From positions 558,001-622,000 of the forward strand of contig NZ_JAGGQG010000002.1 of the NCBI RefSeq assembly GCF_018613415.1: 64,000 bases of DNA, given 5' to 3'. The stretch comes from Bacillus sp. ISL-18 (GTDB lineage: Bacteria > Bacillota > Bacilli > Bacillales > Cytobacillaceae). The notes beneath the pieces are model-generated. The model had not been told where the DNA came from and made no database searches. It saw nothing but the letters and a program-made list of their open reading frames with translations. This document shows, piece by piece, positions 8,695-20,656 of the stretch. Position numbers and translations under genes: made by a program. The stretch's first letter is position 1. The number at the start of each line of letters is the position of its first letter.

Positions 8695-9813
8695 ATGAAA
8701 TCATTAATCGATATACGCAGGGATCTACATCAAATACCGGAACTTGGTTTCCAAGAATTTAAAACTCAGAGCTATCTTTTAGCAACAATAGAATCTTTTC
8801 CGCAAGACCGCATCTCGATAAAAAAGTGGAAAACGGGATTACTAGTAAAGGTTGATGGATTGAGCCCCTCAAAAACCATAGGTTATAGGACAGATATCGA
8901 TGGTCTGCCCATCACCGAAGAAACGGGTTTAGAGTTTTCCTCTTCACTCAAAGAAAGGATGCATGCCTGCGGTCATGACTTTCATATGACGATTGCTTTA
9001 GGCGTGCTGTCTCACTTCATTCATAACCCTATAAATGACAATCTGCTGTTTCTGTTTCAACCTGCCGAGGAAGGCCCTGGGGGAGCAGAGCCTATGTTAA
9101 AATCGGAAGAATTGCAAGAATGGATGCCCGATTTAATATTTGCCCTTCACATTGCACCTGAGTATCCTGTTGGTACAATCGCTTTAAAAGAAGGTTTATT
9201 ATTTGCCAATACGTCTGAATTATTCATAGATCTAAAGGGCAAAGGCGGACATGCTGCCTACCCGCATCAAACAAATGATATGGTTATCGCTGCCTGTTCT
9301 CTTGTTAGCCAGCTGCAAACGGTGATTTCAAGAAATGTTGATCCATTAGATAGTGCTGTGATCACGATTGGAAAAATAACCGGCGGGACCGTCCAAAATG
9401 TTATTGCTGAGAAGGCAAGACTTGAGGGAACGATTAGAACATTATCTCCTGAAGCCATGAAAAGGGTAAAACATCGAATAGAAGCCCTTGTTAAAGGGAT
9501 TGAGACAGGCTATGAGTGTGAAACGAGGATTGATTATGGCTCGATGTACCATCAAGTTTACAATAGTGAATCGGTTACAAGGGAATTTATCGAATATATT
9601 AGAAACAAAACGGATGTAACAGTAGTTGAATGCAGGGAGGCCATGACAGGTGAGGATTTTGGCTATATGCTTAAAGAAATACCTGGTTTAATGTTTTGGC
9701 TCGGTGTAGATTCCCCGTATGGACTTCACCATGCCAGACTTAATCCAAATGAAGAAGCAATTGATGTAGCTGTAAGGGTATTGACAAGCTATATCTCATT
9801 TAAGGGTAATTAA
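8695..9813 (+). CDS. dapL: N-acetyldiaminopimelate deacetylase
   Basis: 372 residues, M20 amidohydrolase family. Metal-ligand motifs are visible: [19 protein letters not shown] and the late [10 protein letters not shown]. This is YkuR/DapL, which removes the acetyl group from N-acetyl-LL-diaminopimelate. The gene begins 82 bases after dapH, past a weak hairpin. The start [18 protein letters not shown] was chosen because an AAAGGCAGG site lies about 8 bases upstream. Confidence 0.92.
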   Translation: MKSLIDIRRDLHQIPELGFQEFKTQSYLLATIESFPQDRISIKKWKTGLLVKVDGLSPSKTIGYRTDIDGLPITEETGLEFSSSLKERMHACGHDFHMTIALGVLSHFIHNPINDNLLFLFQPAEEGPGGAEPMLKSEELQEWMPDLIFALHIAPEYPVGTIALKEGLLFANTSELFIDLKGKGGHAAYPHQTNDMVIAACSLVSQLQTVISRNVDPLDSAVITIGKITGGTVQNVIAEKARLEGTIRTLSPEAMKRVKHRIEALVKGIETGYECETRIDYGSMYHQVYNSESVTREFIEYIRNKTDVTVVECREAMTGEDFGYMLKEIPGLMFWLGVDSPYGLHHARLNPNEEAIDVAVRVLTSYISFKGN

Positions 9814-10092
9814 ACTTGCCTTGCTGGTAAGTCAGATTACTTTCTTCAAATTGGTAAATCGTGCTAAAATAAAAAGGAATAATGTTACATATTGTCGATT
9901 ATTCTCACGGAAATAGGAAAAACTGACTAAGGGGAATTTTTAGATTGTAATTAATAATAAGTTCTTATTTTAAATTAATTATCATCTAATTTTGCTCGCA
10001 TGAAGGATTTTTCTATAATGAGAATTGTAAAGGATGGCCCCTATAAATGGCTGTTCATAATCTCATTTAAATAATTTTTTGGAGGGATTTCA

Positions 10093-10641
10093 ATGCCAGA
10101 ACGCATGGTAGGTAAACAAGCACCTCGCTTTGAAATGGAAGCCGTATTACCAAACAAAGAATTTGGAAAAGTTAGCCTAGAAGAAAACATGAAAAACGAT
10201 AAATGGACTGTATTGTTCTTTTATCCAATGGATTTTACTTTTGTATGTCCAACTGAAATCACTGCCATGTCTGATCGTTTTGAAGAATTCGATGACCTGG
10301 ATGCAGTGGTTGTTGGAGCTTCTACTGACACTATTCATACCCACCTCGCTTGGATTAATACAGACCGTAAAAACAATGGTCTTGGCCAATTAAATTATTC
10401 ATTAGCTGCTGATACGAATCACGTAGTTTCTCGTGATTATGGCGTGTTAATTGAAGAAGAGGGTGTAGCCCTCCGTGGTCTATTCATCATCGATCCAGAA
10501 GGTGAATTAAAATATTCCGTTGTTAACCATAACAATATCGGCCGTGATGTAGATGAAACATTACGTGTCCTTCAAGCATTACAAACTGGTGGTCTTTGTC
10601 CAGCCAACTGGAAACCAGGACAAGCTACATTGAATGCTTAA
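10093..10641 (+). CDS. ykuU: 2-Cys peroxiredoxin YkuU
   Basis: 182 residues, AhpC/TSA family. The peroxidatic Cys52 lies in FTFVCPTE and the resolving Cys169 in GGLCPANW, so it is a typical 2-Cys enzyme. It is nearly identical to B. subtilis YkuU in the aligned segments. RBS TGGAGGG precedes the ATG. It is separated by a terminator-like hairpin from ykuV, its probable thiol partner. The 279-base upstream region contains AT-rich boxes that I could not assign. Confidence 0.93.
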   Translation: MPERMVGKQAPRFEMEAVLPNKEFGKVSLEENMKNDKWTVLFFYPMDFTFVCPTEITAMSDRFEEFDDLDAVVVGASTDTIHTHLAWINTDRKNNGLGQLNYSLAADTNHVVSRDYGVLIEEEGVALRGLFIIDPEGELKYSVVNHNNIGRDVDETLRVLQALQTGGLCPANWKPGQATLNA

Positions 10642-10653
10642 TTGATTAAGGGC

Positions 10654-10683
10654 AGACCTAACCTAATGCGTTAGGTCTTTTTT
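10654..10683 (+). terminator. Terminator/attenuator between ykuU and ykuV
   Basis: Nine-bp perfect stem AGACCTAAC/GTTAGGTCT with a T tail, placed 19 bases before the ykuV start, so partial termination within the unit is likely. Confidence 0.85.
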
Positions 10684-10701
10684 AAAACAGGGGGTCTTAC
10701 C

Positions 10702-11157
10702 ATGAAATTACGAGAACAAATGCCAGAATTAGCTGGTGCGACCGAATGGTTAAATGGCCAGGTAACAAAAGAAGACTTAGTTGGTGAGAAGCCAACTTTA
10801 ATTCATTTCTGGTCCATTAGCTGTCATTTATGTAAAGAAGCAATGCCTCAAGTAAATCAATTTAGAGATGAGTATAAAGAAAAATTAAATGTAATCGCAG
10901 TTCATATGCCTCGTTCAGAAGATGATTTGAACCTTGAGGAAATTAAAAAAGTGGCTGCAGAACATGGAATTACACAGCCGATTTTTGTTGACAGTGAACA
11001 TAAACTAACGGAAGCTTTTGAAAATCAATATGTACCTGCCTACTACGTTTTTGACCGTGAAGGTAAACTCCGTCATTTTCAAGCAGGAGGAAGTGGAATG
11101 AAAATGCTTGAAAAGCGTGTCAATCGCGTACTCGATGAACTGGAAAAAACAGAATAA
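10702..11157 (+). CDS. ykuV: Thiol-disulfide oxidoreductase YkuV
   Basis: 151 residues with a thioredoxin-like fold. The active site is CHLC (Cys41 and Cys44) within FWSISCHLCKEAMP. There is no signal peptide, so it is cytosolic. B. subtilis YkuV has been shown to act as a thioredoxin-like reductase. Pairing with the peroxiredoxin YkuU suggests it reduces that enzyme; this is inferred from context. Confidence 0.9.
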   Translation: MKLREQMPELAGATEWLNGQVTKEDLVGEKPTLIHFWSISCHLCKEAMPQVNQFRDEYKEKLNVIAVHMPRSEDDLNLEEIKKVAAEHGITQPIFVDSEHKLTEAFENQYVPAYYVFDREGKLRHFQAGGSGMKMLEKRVNRVLDELEKTE

Positions 11158-11165
11158 ATTTACGG

Positions 11166-11199
11166 AAGAACTGTCCCTTAACGGATAGTTCTTTTTTTG
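11166..11199 (+). terminator. Terminator of ykuV
   Basis: Stem AAGAACTgTCC/GGAtAGTTCTT followed by T7. Confidence 0.88.
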
Positions 11200-11271
11200 T
11201 CGCGTAACCATGTAACCTTCGAAATAAATAAACGTCGATATGATTAAATAGAGAAGCAGGGGGTCAAGCAG

Positions 11272-12183
11272 ATGATAATCTCTAAAAGTACCATATCGAT
11301 CTTGATAATGGTTTTGTTAATGGGTCTGGCTGGATGCAGCAGTTCTGGGAGTAAGGATGAAAGTGCAAAATTGAGTATGGAAAGTAAACGAGTAATGGAC
11401 TCCGGCCAGCCAGAAAAAAATGAAGAATCATTGACCTCGGCTGATAGTAAAACAGAAAAATCGCTGGATGCAGTAAAATCCAAGGTGGATGATCAGATGG
11501 TCATTTATCAGGCGGAGCTAGAGCTGCGTGTAAAAAAATTTGATCAAACACTGCAAAACCTAGAGAGTAAAGCAAAATTATACGGTGGTTATATAGCGGA
11601 ATCGACTGTAACCAAAGATGGAAATGAACATGTAAGCGGCAGTTTGAAATTGAGAATCCCTCAAGAACATTTTCAGGACTTCTTAACAGATGCTGAGGGG
11701 CAGGCCGCTGAGGTACTGCAAAGGAATATTAACGGGCAGGATGTTACGGCGGAATATGTAGACCTAGAATCGCGTTTGAAGTCTAAAAAGGCAGTTGAAG
11801 AGCGTCTGCTTAGCTTTATGAAAAATGCAGCCAAGACAGAGGATTTACTTAAGATTTCTGCGGATTTAGCGACTGTTCAAGAAGAGATAGAGATTATCGA
11901 AGGTAGGATGAAGTATTTAAAAAATCAGACGTCCTTTTCAACCGTGAACATTACCCTATACGAAAGGAAAGTAGTGATTCCTAATCTGGATAAGGATCAA
12001 CTAAATACGTGGGAAAAAACAAAAAAACAATTTATGAAAAGTACAAACCTGTTATTAGCAGGACTATCGGGGTTAGTTGTGTTTATTTTCGGGAACCTGC
12101 CTATTATGATTATTTTCATCCTATTGGGCATTCTTATTTATCTATATTATAATAAGAAAAAAAGCCACAACAGGCAGGAGTAA
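11272..12183 (+). CDS. DUF4349 lipoprotein
   Basis: 303 residues. The signal peptide ends in the lipobox GLAGC. An acidic/Ser-rich linker is followed by the DUF4349 domain (about 75-230) with a coiled-coil section around residues 170-215 (SRLKSKKAVEERLL to EEIEIIEGRMKYLKNQ). A C-terminal membrane helix (about 262-290) ends in a basic tail. Function is unknown; family members are envelope proteins. It sits where rok is found in B. subtilis and has its own RBS (AGGGGGT). Confidence 0.82.
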   Translation: MIISKSTISILIMVLLMGLAGCSSSGSKDESAKLSMESKRVMDSGQPEKNEESLTSADSKTEKSLDAVKSKVDDQMVIYQAELELRVKKFDQTLQNLESKAKLYGGYIAESTVTKDGNEHVSGSLKLRIPQEHFQDFLTDAEGQAAEVLQRNINGQDVTAEYVDLESRLKSKKAVEERLLSFMKNAAKTEDLLKISADLATVQEEIEIIEGRMKYLKNQTSFSTVNITLYERKVVIPNLDKDQLNTWEKTKKQFMKSTNLLLAGLSGLVVFIFGNLPIMIIFILLGILIYLYYNKKKSHNRQE

Positions 12184-12248
12184 ATGTTTTAAGCAATCGT
12201 GTTTTTAAGATGCATACTGATTTGATTCATATGGGGGAGTTTTTCTAC

Positions 12249-12908
12249 ATGAAAAAGAGTTTTGCAGTAATCGGGCTTGGAAGGTTTGGTGGAAGCATAT
12301 GCCAAACATTAAGTGAAGAAGGAATGGAAGTACTGGGTATTGATATTAATGAAGAACGAGTCAATCAATATAGCATGATTGCTTCCCATGCAGTAGTTGG
12401 TGATACAACAGATGAGAATGTCTTGAAAAGTTTAGGGATTCGTAATTTCGATCATGTGATTGTCGCCATCGGTGATGACATTCAAGCGAGTATCTTAACC
12501 ACCCTAATTTTGAAAGAATTGGGTGTGGCACGTATTACAGCCAAAGCACAAAATGATTATCATGGTAAAGTACTTAAGAAAATTGGGGCTGATCAAGTCG
12601 TTCACCCTGAAAGGGATATGGGAAAACGGATAGCAAACAATATGGCTTCTAATAGTGTGCTGGACTATCTTGAACTATCTGCTGAACATAGTATTGTGGA
12701 AATTGTTGCAAATAGAAAACTAAGCGGCAACACAATTATGGATTTAGATATACGTAAGAAGTACGGGTTAAATATCGTTGCGATTAAAAGAGGAGAAGAG
12801 ATTATCGTTTCACCTCAAGCAAAAGAAACCATTCACAGCAACGATATCTTGATCGTCATAGGCAATGATCAAGATATCGACCGGTTTGAGAAACGAGTAT
12901 TAGTATAG
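12249..12908 (+). CDS. ktrC: Potassium channel gating protein KtrC
   Basis: 219 residues: an RCK_N Rossmann domain (GLGRFGGSICQTL near the start) followed by an RCK_C domain. It is the cytosolic gating ring of the Ktr potassium importer; RCK_C of KtrC binds c-di-AMP in B. subtilis, which closes the channel. The partner membrane protein KtrD is not in this window. The ATG at 12249 lies 9 bases after GGGGGAG; the upstream in-frame ATGs lack this. Confidence 0.9.
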   Translation: MKKSFAVIGLGRFGGSICQTLSEEGMEVLGIDINEERVNQYSMIASHAVVGDTTDENVLKSLGIRNFDHVIVAIGDDIQASILTTLILKELGVARITAKAQNDYHGKVLKKIGADQVVHPERDMGKRIANNMASNSVLDYLELSAEHSIVEIVANRKLSGNTIMDLDIRKKYGLNIVAIKRGEEIIVSPQAKETIHSNDILIVIGNDQDIDRFEKRVLV

Positions 12909-12943
12909 AAAAAAGCGGAAGGCCTTGGCTCTTCCGCTTTTTT
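12909..12943. terminator. Bidirectional terminator between ktrC and rnjA
   Basis: A 13-bp stem (12909-12921 with 12931-12943) has A6 on one side and T6 on the other, so it can end both converging genes. Confidence 0.9.
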
Positions 12944-14611
12944 CTATACTTCCATAATGATTGGTAAAATCATTGGTCTGCGCTTTGTCTTTTCATAAAG
13001 GAAAGGTGCAAGTGTATCAGTAATCTCATTCTTAATTTCAGACCATTGGCTCGTTTTTCGTTCCATTACTTTATTTAAGTGTTTGGTGATCAGGTTCTGA
13101 GCGTCATTAATTAAATCGCCTGATTCCCTCATGTAGACAAATCCTCGGGAAATAAGGTCAGGGCCTGATGAAATTTTAAATTCTTTCATATTGATACTAA
13201 CTACTACCACGACTAAGCCTTCTTCTGAAAGAATACGGCGATCCCTTAAAACAATATTGCCGATGTCGCCTACACCACTTCCATCAATATAGACGGAACC
13301 GGAAGGGATTTTTCCAGCAACTTGTGCTGTACTGTCAGATAAAGCCAGTACTTCACCATTGTCCATAATAAAACAATTTTCTTCCTCAACCCCACAATCA
13401 ATCGCAAGCTTGGCATGCATTTTTTGCATCCGATATTCACCGTGAATGGGCATAAAGAATTTAGGCTTAATCAAGCGCAGCATTAATTTTTGTTCTTCTT
13501 GTCCACCGTGTCCAGAAGTATGGATATTGCTTAACTTACCGTGGATTACTTCAGCCCCGGCGCGGTATAACATATTTATAGTCCTACTTACGCTAATAGT
13601 ATTCCCGGGAATCGGAGAGGACGAGAAGACCACAGTATCACCAGGGATAATTTGAATTTGTCTGTGGGTTCCATTTGCAATCCTCGATAAGGCCGCCATT
13701 GGTTCGCCCTGACTGCCTGTACAAAGTATTGTCACTTTATCGGCAGGTAATCGGTTAATTTGATTGGATTCTATAAATGTTTCTTTAGGGGCAACAATAT
13801 AGCCTAATTCAAGCCCGATATTAATAGCTGCTTCCATGCTGCGGCCAAACACAGCAACCTTTCTTCCATTCACAACTGCTGCTTCTACTACTTGCTGTAG
13901 TCTGTGAATGTTTGATGCAAAAGTTGCAAAGATAATCCGGCCATCCACTTTTCTGAAAATGTCATGGATGCTTTCACCCACACGGCGCTCGGACATTGTG
14001 AAATCAGGAATTTCACTGTTTGTGCTATCCGATAGCAGGCATAGAACCCCTTCCTTACCTATTTCAGCCATTTTGGTTAAATTAGCTGGTTCACCTACGG
14101 GGGTAAAATCAAATTTAAAATCACCTGTATGGACGATTTGTCCTGGAGGGGTTTTTACAACAATACCATAGGAATCAGGAATACTGTGGGTGGTACGGAA
14201 AAACGTTACGGATGTTTTGCGGAACTTAATGATATCGTCTTCTTTAATTTCAATCAGTTTAGCATTTCGTAATAATCCGTGCTCTTCTAATTTATTTTTA
14301 ATTAACCCAAGGGCAAGTTTGCCGCCATAGATCGGAATATTTATTTCACGAAGTAAATAAGGGATACCGCCAATGTGGTCTTCGTGTCCGTGGGTTACAA
14401 ATAATCCTTTGATTTTTTCTTCGTTTTTAACTAAATAAGTGTAATCAGGGATAACATAATCGATCCCTAATAATTCATCCTCCGGGAATTTAATGCCGGC
14501 ATCGATTAATATAATTTCATCTTGGAACTGAACTGCATAGGTATTTTTGCCTATTTCCCCTAAACCACCCAAGGCAAAAACAGCAGTTTGATCATTTTTT
14601 ACAAATTTCAT
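12944..14611 (-). CDS. rnjA: Ribonuclease J1
   Basis: 555 residues, metallo-beta-lactamase/beta-CASP nuclease. The metal site HGHEDHIGG is at about 74-82, followed by further conserved blocks ([30 protein letters not shown]). RNase J1 is a 5'-3' exonuclease and endonuclease central to mRNA decay and rRNA maturation in Firmicutes. It is the second gene of an rpoY-rnjA unit, 3 bases after rpoY. Confidence 0.96.
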   Translation of the reverse strand: MKFVKNDQTAVFALGGLGEIGKNTYAVQFQDEIILIDAGIKFPEDELLGIDYVIPDYTYLVKNEEKIKGLFVTHGHEDHIGGIPYLLREINIPIYGGKLALGLIKNKLEEHGLLRNAKLIEIKEDDIIKFRKTSVTFFRTTHSIPDSYGIVVKTPPGQIVHTGDFKFDFTPVGEPANLTKMAEIGKEGVLCLLSDSTNSEIPDFTMSERRVGESIHDIFRKVDGRIIFATFASNIHRLQQVVEAAVVNGRKVAVFGRSMEAAINIGLELGYIVAPKETFIESNQINRLPADKVTILCTGSQGEPMAALSRIANGTHRQIQIIPGDTVVFSSSPIPGNTISVSRTINMLYRAGAEVIHGKLSNIHTSGHGGQEEQKLMLRLIKPKFFMPIHGEYRMQKMHAKLAIDCGVEEENCFIMDNGEVLALSDSTAQVAGKIPSGSVYIDGSGVGDIGNIVLRDRRILSEEGLVVVVVSINMKEFKISSGPDLISRGFVYMRESGDLINDAQNLITKHLNKVMERKTSQWSEIKNEITDTLAPFLYEKTKRRPMILPIIMEV

Positions 14612-14614
14612 AAA

Positions 14615-14827
14615 TTATCCAATCTCCAATACTTTAAAGTCTTCATTTTGTTGTTCGTATTCTAAATAAGCTCCGTTAACTTCTTGTACATGTTCCACAT
14701 TATAACCGCGGTCGGCGATTTTTTTTCGTACATCTCTTACCGATTCACCTTCAACAAAAATAGTTTTAGTGTTTTCTCTAACGGGAACTTCTGTAACTTT
14801 TTCTTGATAATACACTTTAAATATCAT
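14615..14827 (-). CDS. rpoY: RNA polymerase epsilon subunit
   Basis: 70 residues matching RpoY (YkzG, DUF1447), a small RNA polymerase subunit found in Firmicutes. The pairing rpoY-rnjA is conserved across Bacilli. Translational coupling with rnjA is likely because the gap is 3 bases. Confidence 0.92.
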   Translation of the reverse strand: MIFKVYYQEKVTEVPVRENTKTIFVEGESVRDVRKKIADRGYNVEHVQEVNGAYLEYEQQNEDFKVLEIG

Positions 14828-15275
14828 GACAAATTCGCTCCTTATTGAATCATAACTTTTTCTATTATATAAAATATTTTCATCTTTTTCATTTATTTTC
14901 TTTGGGGACGCCGTGGACTATATATGAAAAGTATGTAAATTTAATGCGTATTACTACAATTTACAATAATGAAGGAGCCCTTCGCAAGTTTGAAGGGCCC
15001 TTTAAAAAATTTAGGCAATAGATTTTTTTCTAAGTAAATCGTTCCACTGTTTTAAGAGCTTCTTTCTTAGCTTCTTTAACATAGTGGATCATCTCCTTAC
15101 CTTTATTTTATACGAACCTTGTCCAAAGTAAAGCAGGCTATGGCAGATAATTGAAATTTTTTTACTGTTGATATTTTTTTACTATTATTATATGAGTAAA
15201 ATAGGTATTCTTTCATGGTATAAGATGGAAGAATAGTGAACAAAAAAACACTGGCCTAATGAAAAGGCCAGTGTC
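14828..15275. other. Intergenic region rpoY to def
   Basis: 448 bases. It holds the rpoY promoter region on the left, a hairpin at 14973-15001 (AGCCCTTC/GAAGGGCC type) and, on the minus strand, a very short candidate peptide gene at 15011-15082. The hairpin could terminate that gene, although its T tail is poor. Nothing else recognisable. Confidence 0.5.
15011..15082 (-). CDS. Candidate 23-residue cationic peptide
   Basis: An ATG at 15082 lies 10 bases after AAGGAG. It opens a 23-codon frame starting MLKKLRKKLLKQWNDLLR, strongly basic and amphipathic if helical, ending before a hairpin. A second frame starts at 15092 (20 residues) but its ATG touches the RBS. Short size means it could be chance. 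It resembles leaderless membrane-active or toxin-like peptides only in composition. Confidence 0.4.
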   Translation of the reverse strand: MLKKLRKKLLKQWNDLLRKKSIA

Positions 15276-15830
15276 CTATCTTTCGATGGAGATTGCTCCT
15301 TCGATTGGTTTATAAGGATCCTTTTTATCGATATAGTCATAAAACATGATGCCATTAAGGTGGTCAATTTCATGCTGGAAACACATTGCCGGCAGACCCT
15401 TTAGACGAAGTTTAACTTCTTCTCCCTCAAGAGTCACTCCTTTTACAGTAATCCGAGCATACCTTGGAACATATCCAGGAATGGCTTCGTCCACTGACAA
15501 GCAGCCCTCTCCGGATTGAAGGTAGGCCTTCTCAACCGAATGACTGACGATTTTGGGGTTAAATAATGCATAGCTGTATAAAGTTCCTTTATCGTCTGTG
15601 AGATGTACAGCAATCATCCTTTTTGACACATTTATTTGTGGAGCAGCTAAACCAATCCCCGGACGAAGGCTATATTTTGCGGCAATTTCACTGTTTTGAC
15701 TGTTTATTACGTATTCTAAAAGACTGGCTAAGGTTTTTTTATCCTCTTCGGATGGCGGCAAAACTACCTCCGCTGCCACTTTCCGAAGGGTTGGATGCCC
15801 GTCTCGAATGATATCCTCCATTGTTAACAT
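15276..15830 (-). CDS. def: Peptide deformylase
   Basis: 184 residues, the same length as B. subtilis DefB. The three conserved motifs are present: [16 protein letters not shown] and QHEIDHLNG (HEIDH binds the metal). It removes the formyl group from nascent proteins. The ATG at 15830 (MLTMEDI) agrees with the family start; ATG at 15836 is also possible, since AGGAG lies 4 bases from it and 10 bases from the chosen one. Confidence 0.93.
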   Translation of the reverse strand: MLTMEDIIRDGHPTLRKVAAEVVLPPSEEDKKTLASLLEYVINSQNSEIAAKYSLRPGIGLAAPQINVSKRMIAVHLTDDKGTLYSYALFNPKIVSHSVEKAYLQSGEGCLSVDEAIPGYVPRYARITVKGVTLEGEEVKLRLKGLPAMCFQHEIDHLNGIMFYDYIDKKDPYKPIEGAISIER

Positions 15831-16007
15831 GAACATTTCACTCCTATAGTTCCATAAAGTTAAGTCACTAATTAGTCTATCAAACAATAGACAAAAAGTT
15901 AATAAGTGTTTACTTTTGTAATTTTGCCCGACTTTCGGTGTTTTGGATATTGTCAAACAAACTTTATACAGATATAGTAGGAATTGCAATAATAAGGAGG
16001 TTTGAAC

Positions 16008-16667
16008 TTGTTAGTCAAAGGAAGAAGCAGCATTCTTTTAATTGTCACGGCTATTATTTTTATTTTATCAGGATGTGCAGAAAAAAAGACCACGGTAGAA
16101 AAAATGTATGATGTATTGGAAAATGTTGTTAATAAAGAAAAGGTTTTTGAGGAACAGCAAGAACCGTTAGTTACTTTAGAAAAACAAGAAAAAGAAGTAT
16201 ATGACCAAATTATAAAACAAGGTATGAAGGAATATGATCAGATTGTCAAACTCTCAGATGAAGCTCTCGCCTTAGCAGATAAACGAAAAGACCGTCTAGA
16301 GAAAGAAACGACAAGCCTAAATGAATCAGAGCAAGAATTTTCAAAAGTTACTGAACTAAAAGGGCAATTAGAAGAACCTGCACTAAAGGAACTAGCTAAT
16401 GACCTTACTACTATAATGATGAAAAGATATGAAGCACATAGAGAACTGTATAAGCAATACTCTTTGGCTCTTCAATATGATAAAGAATTATATCAAATGT
16501 TTAAAAATAAAAATCTGCCTCTAGAAGATTTAGAAGCCCAAATCAATAAGCTAAATGAATCTTATAAAAAGGTATACGCTGCAAATGAGCAGTTTAATAA
16601 ATATACGGAACAATATAATGAAAAAAAACTTTCCTTTTATAAAAAGGCAGGACTAAAAACGAAGTAA
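16008..16667 (+). CDS. ykyA: YkyA family lipoprotein
   Basis: 219 residues: signal peptide with lipobox LSGC, then an almost wholly helical, charged body rich in Lys/Glu and likely coiled coil. It matches the YkyA family of putative wall-binding lipoproteins of unknown function. The start is TTG at 16008, 7 bases after AAGGAGG. Located between def and pdhA as in B. subtilis, and divergent from def. Confidence 0.82.
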   Translation: MLVKGRSSILLIVTAIIFILSGCAEKKTTVEKMYDVLENVVNKEKVFEEQQEPLVTLEKQEKEVYDQIIKQGMKEYDQIVKLSDEALALADKRKDRLEKETTSLNESEQEFSKVTELKGQLEEPALKELANDLTTIMMKRYEAHRELYKQYSLALQYDKELYQMFKNKNLPLEDLEAQINKLNESYKKVYAANEQFNKYTEQYNEKKLSFYKKAGLKTK

Positions 16668-16673
16668 GATTTT

Positions 16674-16703
16674 AAATCGGCTGACTAACAGCCGATTTTT
16701 TCT
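16674..16703 (+). terminator. Terminator of ykyA
   Basis: AATCGGCT/AGCCGATT stem, 7-base loop, T6 tail. Confidence 0.9.
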
Positions 16704-18259
<1,556 letters not shown>

Positions 18260-18262
18260 GCC

Positions 18263-19240
18263 ATGGCTCAAATGACTATGATTCAAGCAATAACAGATGC
18301 ATTACGTACGGAACTGCGAAATGATCCGAATGTGTTAGTTTTCGGGGAAGATGTTGGCGTAAACGGTGGTGTATTCCGTGCAACTGAAGGGCTGCACCAG
18401 GAATTTGGCGAAGATCGTGTGTTTGACACGCCTCTAGCTGAATCAGGGATTGGCGGTTTAGCAGTAGGTCTAAGCTTACAAGGCTTCCGTCCAGTACCGG
18501 AAATTCAATTTTTTGGATTTGTGTTTGAAGTAATGGATTCCATTGCTGGTCAATTAGCTCGTCAACGCTATCGTTCAGGTGGAAGATATAGTGCTCCGGT
18601 TACAATCCGCTCACCATTTGGTGGAGGAGTTCATACTCCAGATATGCACGCGGACAGCTTAGAAGGACTTATGGCTCAAACTCCAGGAGTAAAGGTAGTT
18701 ATTCCTGCCACTCCTTATGATGCAAAAGGGCTGCTTATTTCAGCAATTCGTGACAATGACCCGGTTATTTTCCTTGAGCATATGAAACTATACCGTTCAT
18801 TCCGTCAAGAGGTTCCAGAAGAGGAATATACTATTCCACTAGGAAAAGCTGAAGTTAAGCGTGAAGGAACAGATGTATCCATTATTACTTACGGTGCCAT
18901 GGTACATGAATCTTTAAAAGCTGCGGAAGAACTAGAAAAAGAAGGCTTTTCTGCAGAGGTTATTGACCTGCGTACTGTAAGCCCAATTGATATTGAGACC
19001 ATTATTGCGTCTGTAGAGAAAACTGGACGTGCAATCGTCGTTCAAGAAGCACAAAAACAAGCAGGTGTTGCAGCTAATGTTGTCGCTGAAATTAATGATC
19101 GTGCTATTCTTAGTTTAGAAGCGCCTGTTTTACGTGTTGCTGCACCAGATACAGTATTCCCATTCCCACAAGCTGAATCAGTTTGGCTTCCAAATTATAA
19201 GGACGTTATGGAGACAGCTAAAAAAGTACTAACTTTCTAA
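18263..19240 (+). CDS. pdhB: Pyruvate dehydrogenase E1 beta
   Basis: 325 residues, transketolase-type beta subunit, with the conserved start [17 protein letters not shown] and the C-terminal transketolase domain. It forms the alpha2-beta2 E1 with PdhA. A hairpin separates it from pdhC. Confidence 0.96.
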   Translation: MAQMTMIQAITDALRTELRNDPNVLVFGEDVGVNGGVFRATEGLHQEFGEDRVFDTPLAESGIGGLAVGLSLQGFRPVPEIQFFGFVFEVMDSIAGQLARQRYRSGGRYSAPVTIRSPFGGGVHTPDMHADSLEGLMAQTPGVKVVIPATPYDAKGLLISAIRDNDPVIFLEHMKLYRSFRQEVPEEEYTIPLGKAEVKREGTDVSIITYGAMVHESLKAAEELEKEGFSAEVIDLRTVSPIDIETIIASVEKTGRAIVVQEAQKQAGVAANVVAEINDRAILSLEAPVLRVAAPDTVFPFPQAESVWLPNYKDVMETAKKVLTF

Positions 19241-19287
19241 AAATTGCAGGTTGAGCTGAAAGATAAATAACATAGATAACATAATAA

Positions 19288-19313
19288 TTGGGAAAAGAAT
19301 CATCTTTTCCCAA
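19288..19313 (+). other. Intercistronic hairpin pdhB-pdhC
   Basis: Perfect 10-bp inverted repeat TTGGGAAAAG/CTTTTCCCAA with a 6-base loop. No T run follows (CTCTAAAG), so it is more likely an RNA-stability or processing element, or a very weak terminator, between the E1 and E2-E3 halves of the operon. Confidence 0.6.
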
Positions 19314-19362
19314 CTCTAAAGTGAATCGTTCAAAATACATGAAAAATAGGAGATGAATCTCT

Positions 19363-20652
19363 GTGTCATTTCAATTTAAAATGCCTGATATCGGTGAAGG
19401 TATTCACGAAGGTGAAATCGTCAAATGGTTTGTAAAGCCAGGTGATAAGGTCCAAGAAGATGATGTCCTATGTGAAATCCAAAATGATAAAGCTGTAGTT
19501 GAAATTCCATCCCCAGTAGAGGGTACTGTTCAAGAAGTGTTAGTTGGAGAAGGAACGGTAGCAACAGTTGGTCAAGTTCTAGTTACATTTGATGCTCCAG
19601 GATATGAAAACTTACAATTTAAAGGCGATGATCATGCCGAGGAAGCTCCAAAACAAGCTGAGGCTCCAGCGGCAGTAGAACAAGAAGCGGCAGCTCCAGC
19701 AGCTCAAGGTGAAGTGGACCCAAATCGTCGTATTATTGCTATGCCTTCTGTCCGTAAATATGCGCGTGAAAAAGGTGTGGAAATTCGTTTAGTAACAGGT
19801 TCTGGGGATAACGGCCGTGTACTAAAGACTGATATTGATGCGTTCGTAAACGGCGGTGCAGCTGCTCCTGCTGCAGATGTAACAGTCCCTGCGGCTGACG
19901 AAGCTAAGACAGAAGCACCAAAAGCTGCTGCCCCAATTCCACAAGGTGAATATCCAGAAACGCGTGAAAAAATGAGCGGTATCCGTAAAGCAATTGCAAA
20001 AGCAATGGTAAACTCTAAGCACACTGCTCCACACGTAACCTTAATGGATGAAATTGATGTAACTAAGCTTGTAGCACACCGTAAGAAGTTCAAAGAAGTG
20101 GCTGCTGCTAAAGGCATTAAGCTTACATTCTTACCATATATCGTAAAAGCATTAACTAGCGCATTAAGAGAATTCCCTGTATTAAATACATCTCTTGACG
20201 ATGCAACTAGTGAAATTATCCATAAGCATTATTACAACATTGGTATCGCTGCTGATACTGAAAAAGGTCTTTTAGTTCCTGTAGTTAAAGATGCTGACCG
20301 TAAATCTGTATTTACAATTTCTAATGAAATTAACGAATTAGCTGGTAAAGCACGTGATGGTAAACTTGCTCCAAATGAAATGAAGGGTGCATCTTGCACA
20401 ATTTCTAACATTGGATCTGCAGGCGGACAATGGTTCACTCCTGTTATTAACCACCCAGAAGTAGCGATCTTAGGTGTAGGCCGCATTGCCGAGAAGCCAA
20501 TCGTCCGAAACGGTGAAATTGTTGCTGCACCAGTATTAGCATTATCTTTAAGCTTTGACCACCGCATGATTGATGGTGCGACTGCTCAAAATGCAATGAA
20601 TCATATTAAACGTTTATTAAACGATCCAGAACTATTGTTAATGGAGGCGTAA
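19363..20652 (+). CDS. pdhC: Dihydrolipoamide acetyltransferase (PDH E2)
   Basis: 429 residues. Domains are one lipoyl domain (lipoyl Lys43 in NDKAVVEIP), an Ala/Pro-rich linker, a peripheral subunit-binding domain (about 124-160: [14 protein letters not shown]), a second linker and the catalytic domain ending in [12 protein letters not shown]. Start GTG with AGGAGATG upstream. It is the core of the complex, carrying acetyl groups to CoA. Confidence 0.96.
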   Translation: MSFQFKMPDIGEGIHEGEIVKWFVKPGDKVQEDDVLCEIQNDKAVVEIPSPVEGTVQEVLVGEGTVATVGQVLVTFDAPGYENLQFKGDDHAEEAPKQAEAPAAVEQEAAAPAAQGEVDPNRRIIAMPSVRKYAREKGVEIRLVTGSGDNGRVLKTDIDAFVNGGAAAPAADVTVPAADEAKTEAPKAAAPIPQGEYPETREKMSGIRKAIAKAMVNSKHTAPHVTLMDEIDVTKLVAHRKKFKEVAAAKGIKLTFLPYIVKALTSALREFPVLNTSLDDATSEIIHKHYYNIGIAADTEKGLLVPVVKDADRKSVFTISNEINELAGKARDGKLAPNEMKGASCTISNIGSAGGQWFTPVINHPEVAILGVGRIAEKPIVRNGEIVAAPVLALSLSFDHRMIDGATAQNAMNHIKRLLNDPELLLMEA

Positions 20653-20656
20653 GAAA

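Noticed and set aside
9944..10040. Fur- or PerR-like box upstream of ykuU
   Set aside because: One half (ATTATCA) fits but the other half has only 4 of 7 matches; too weak in AT-rich DNA.
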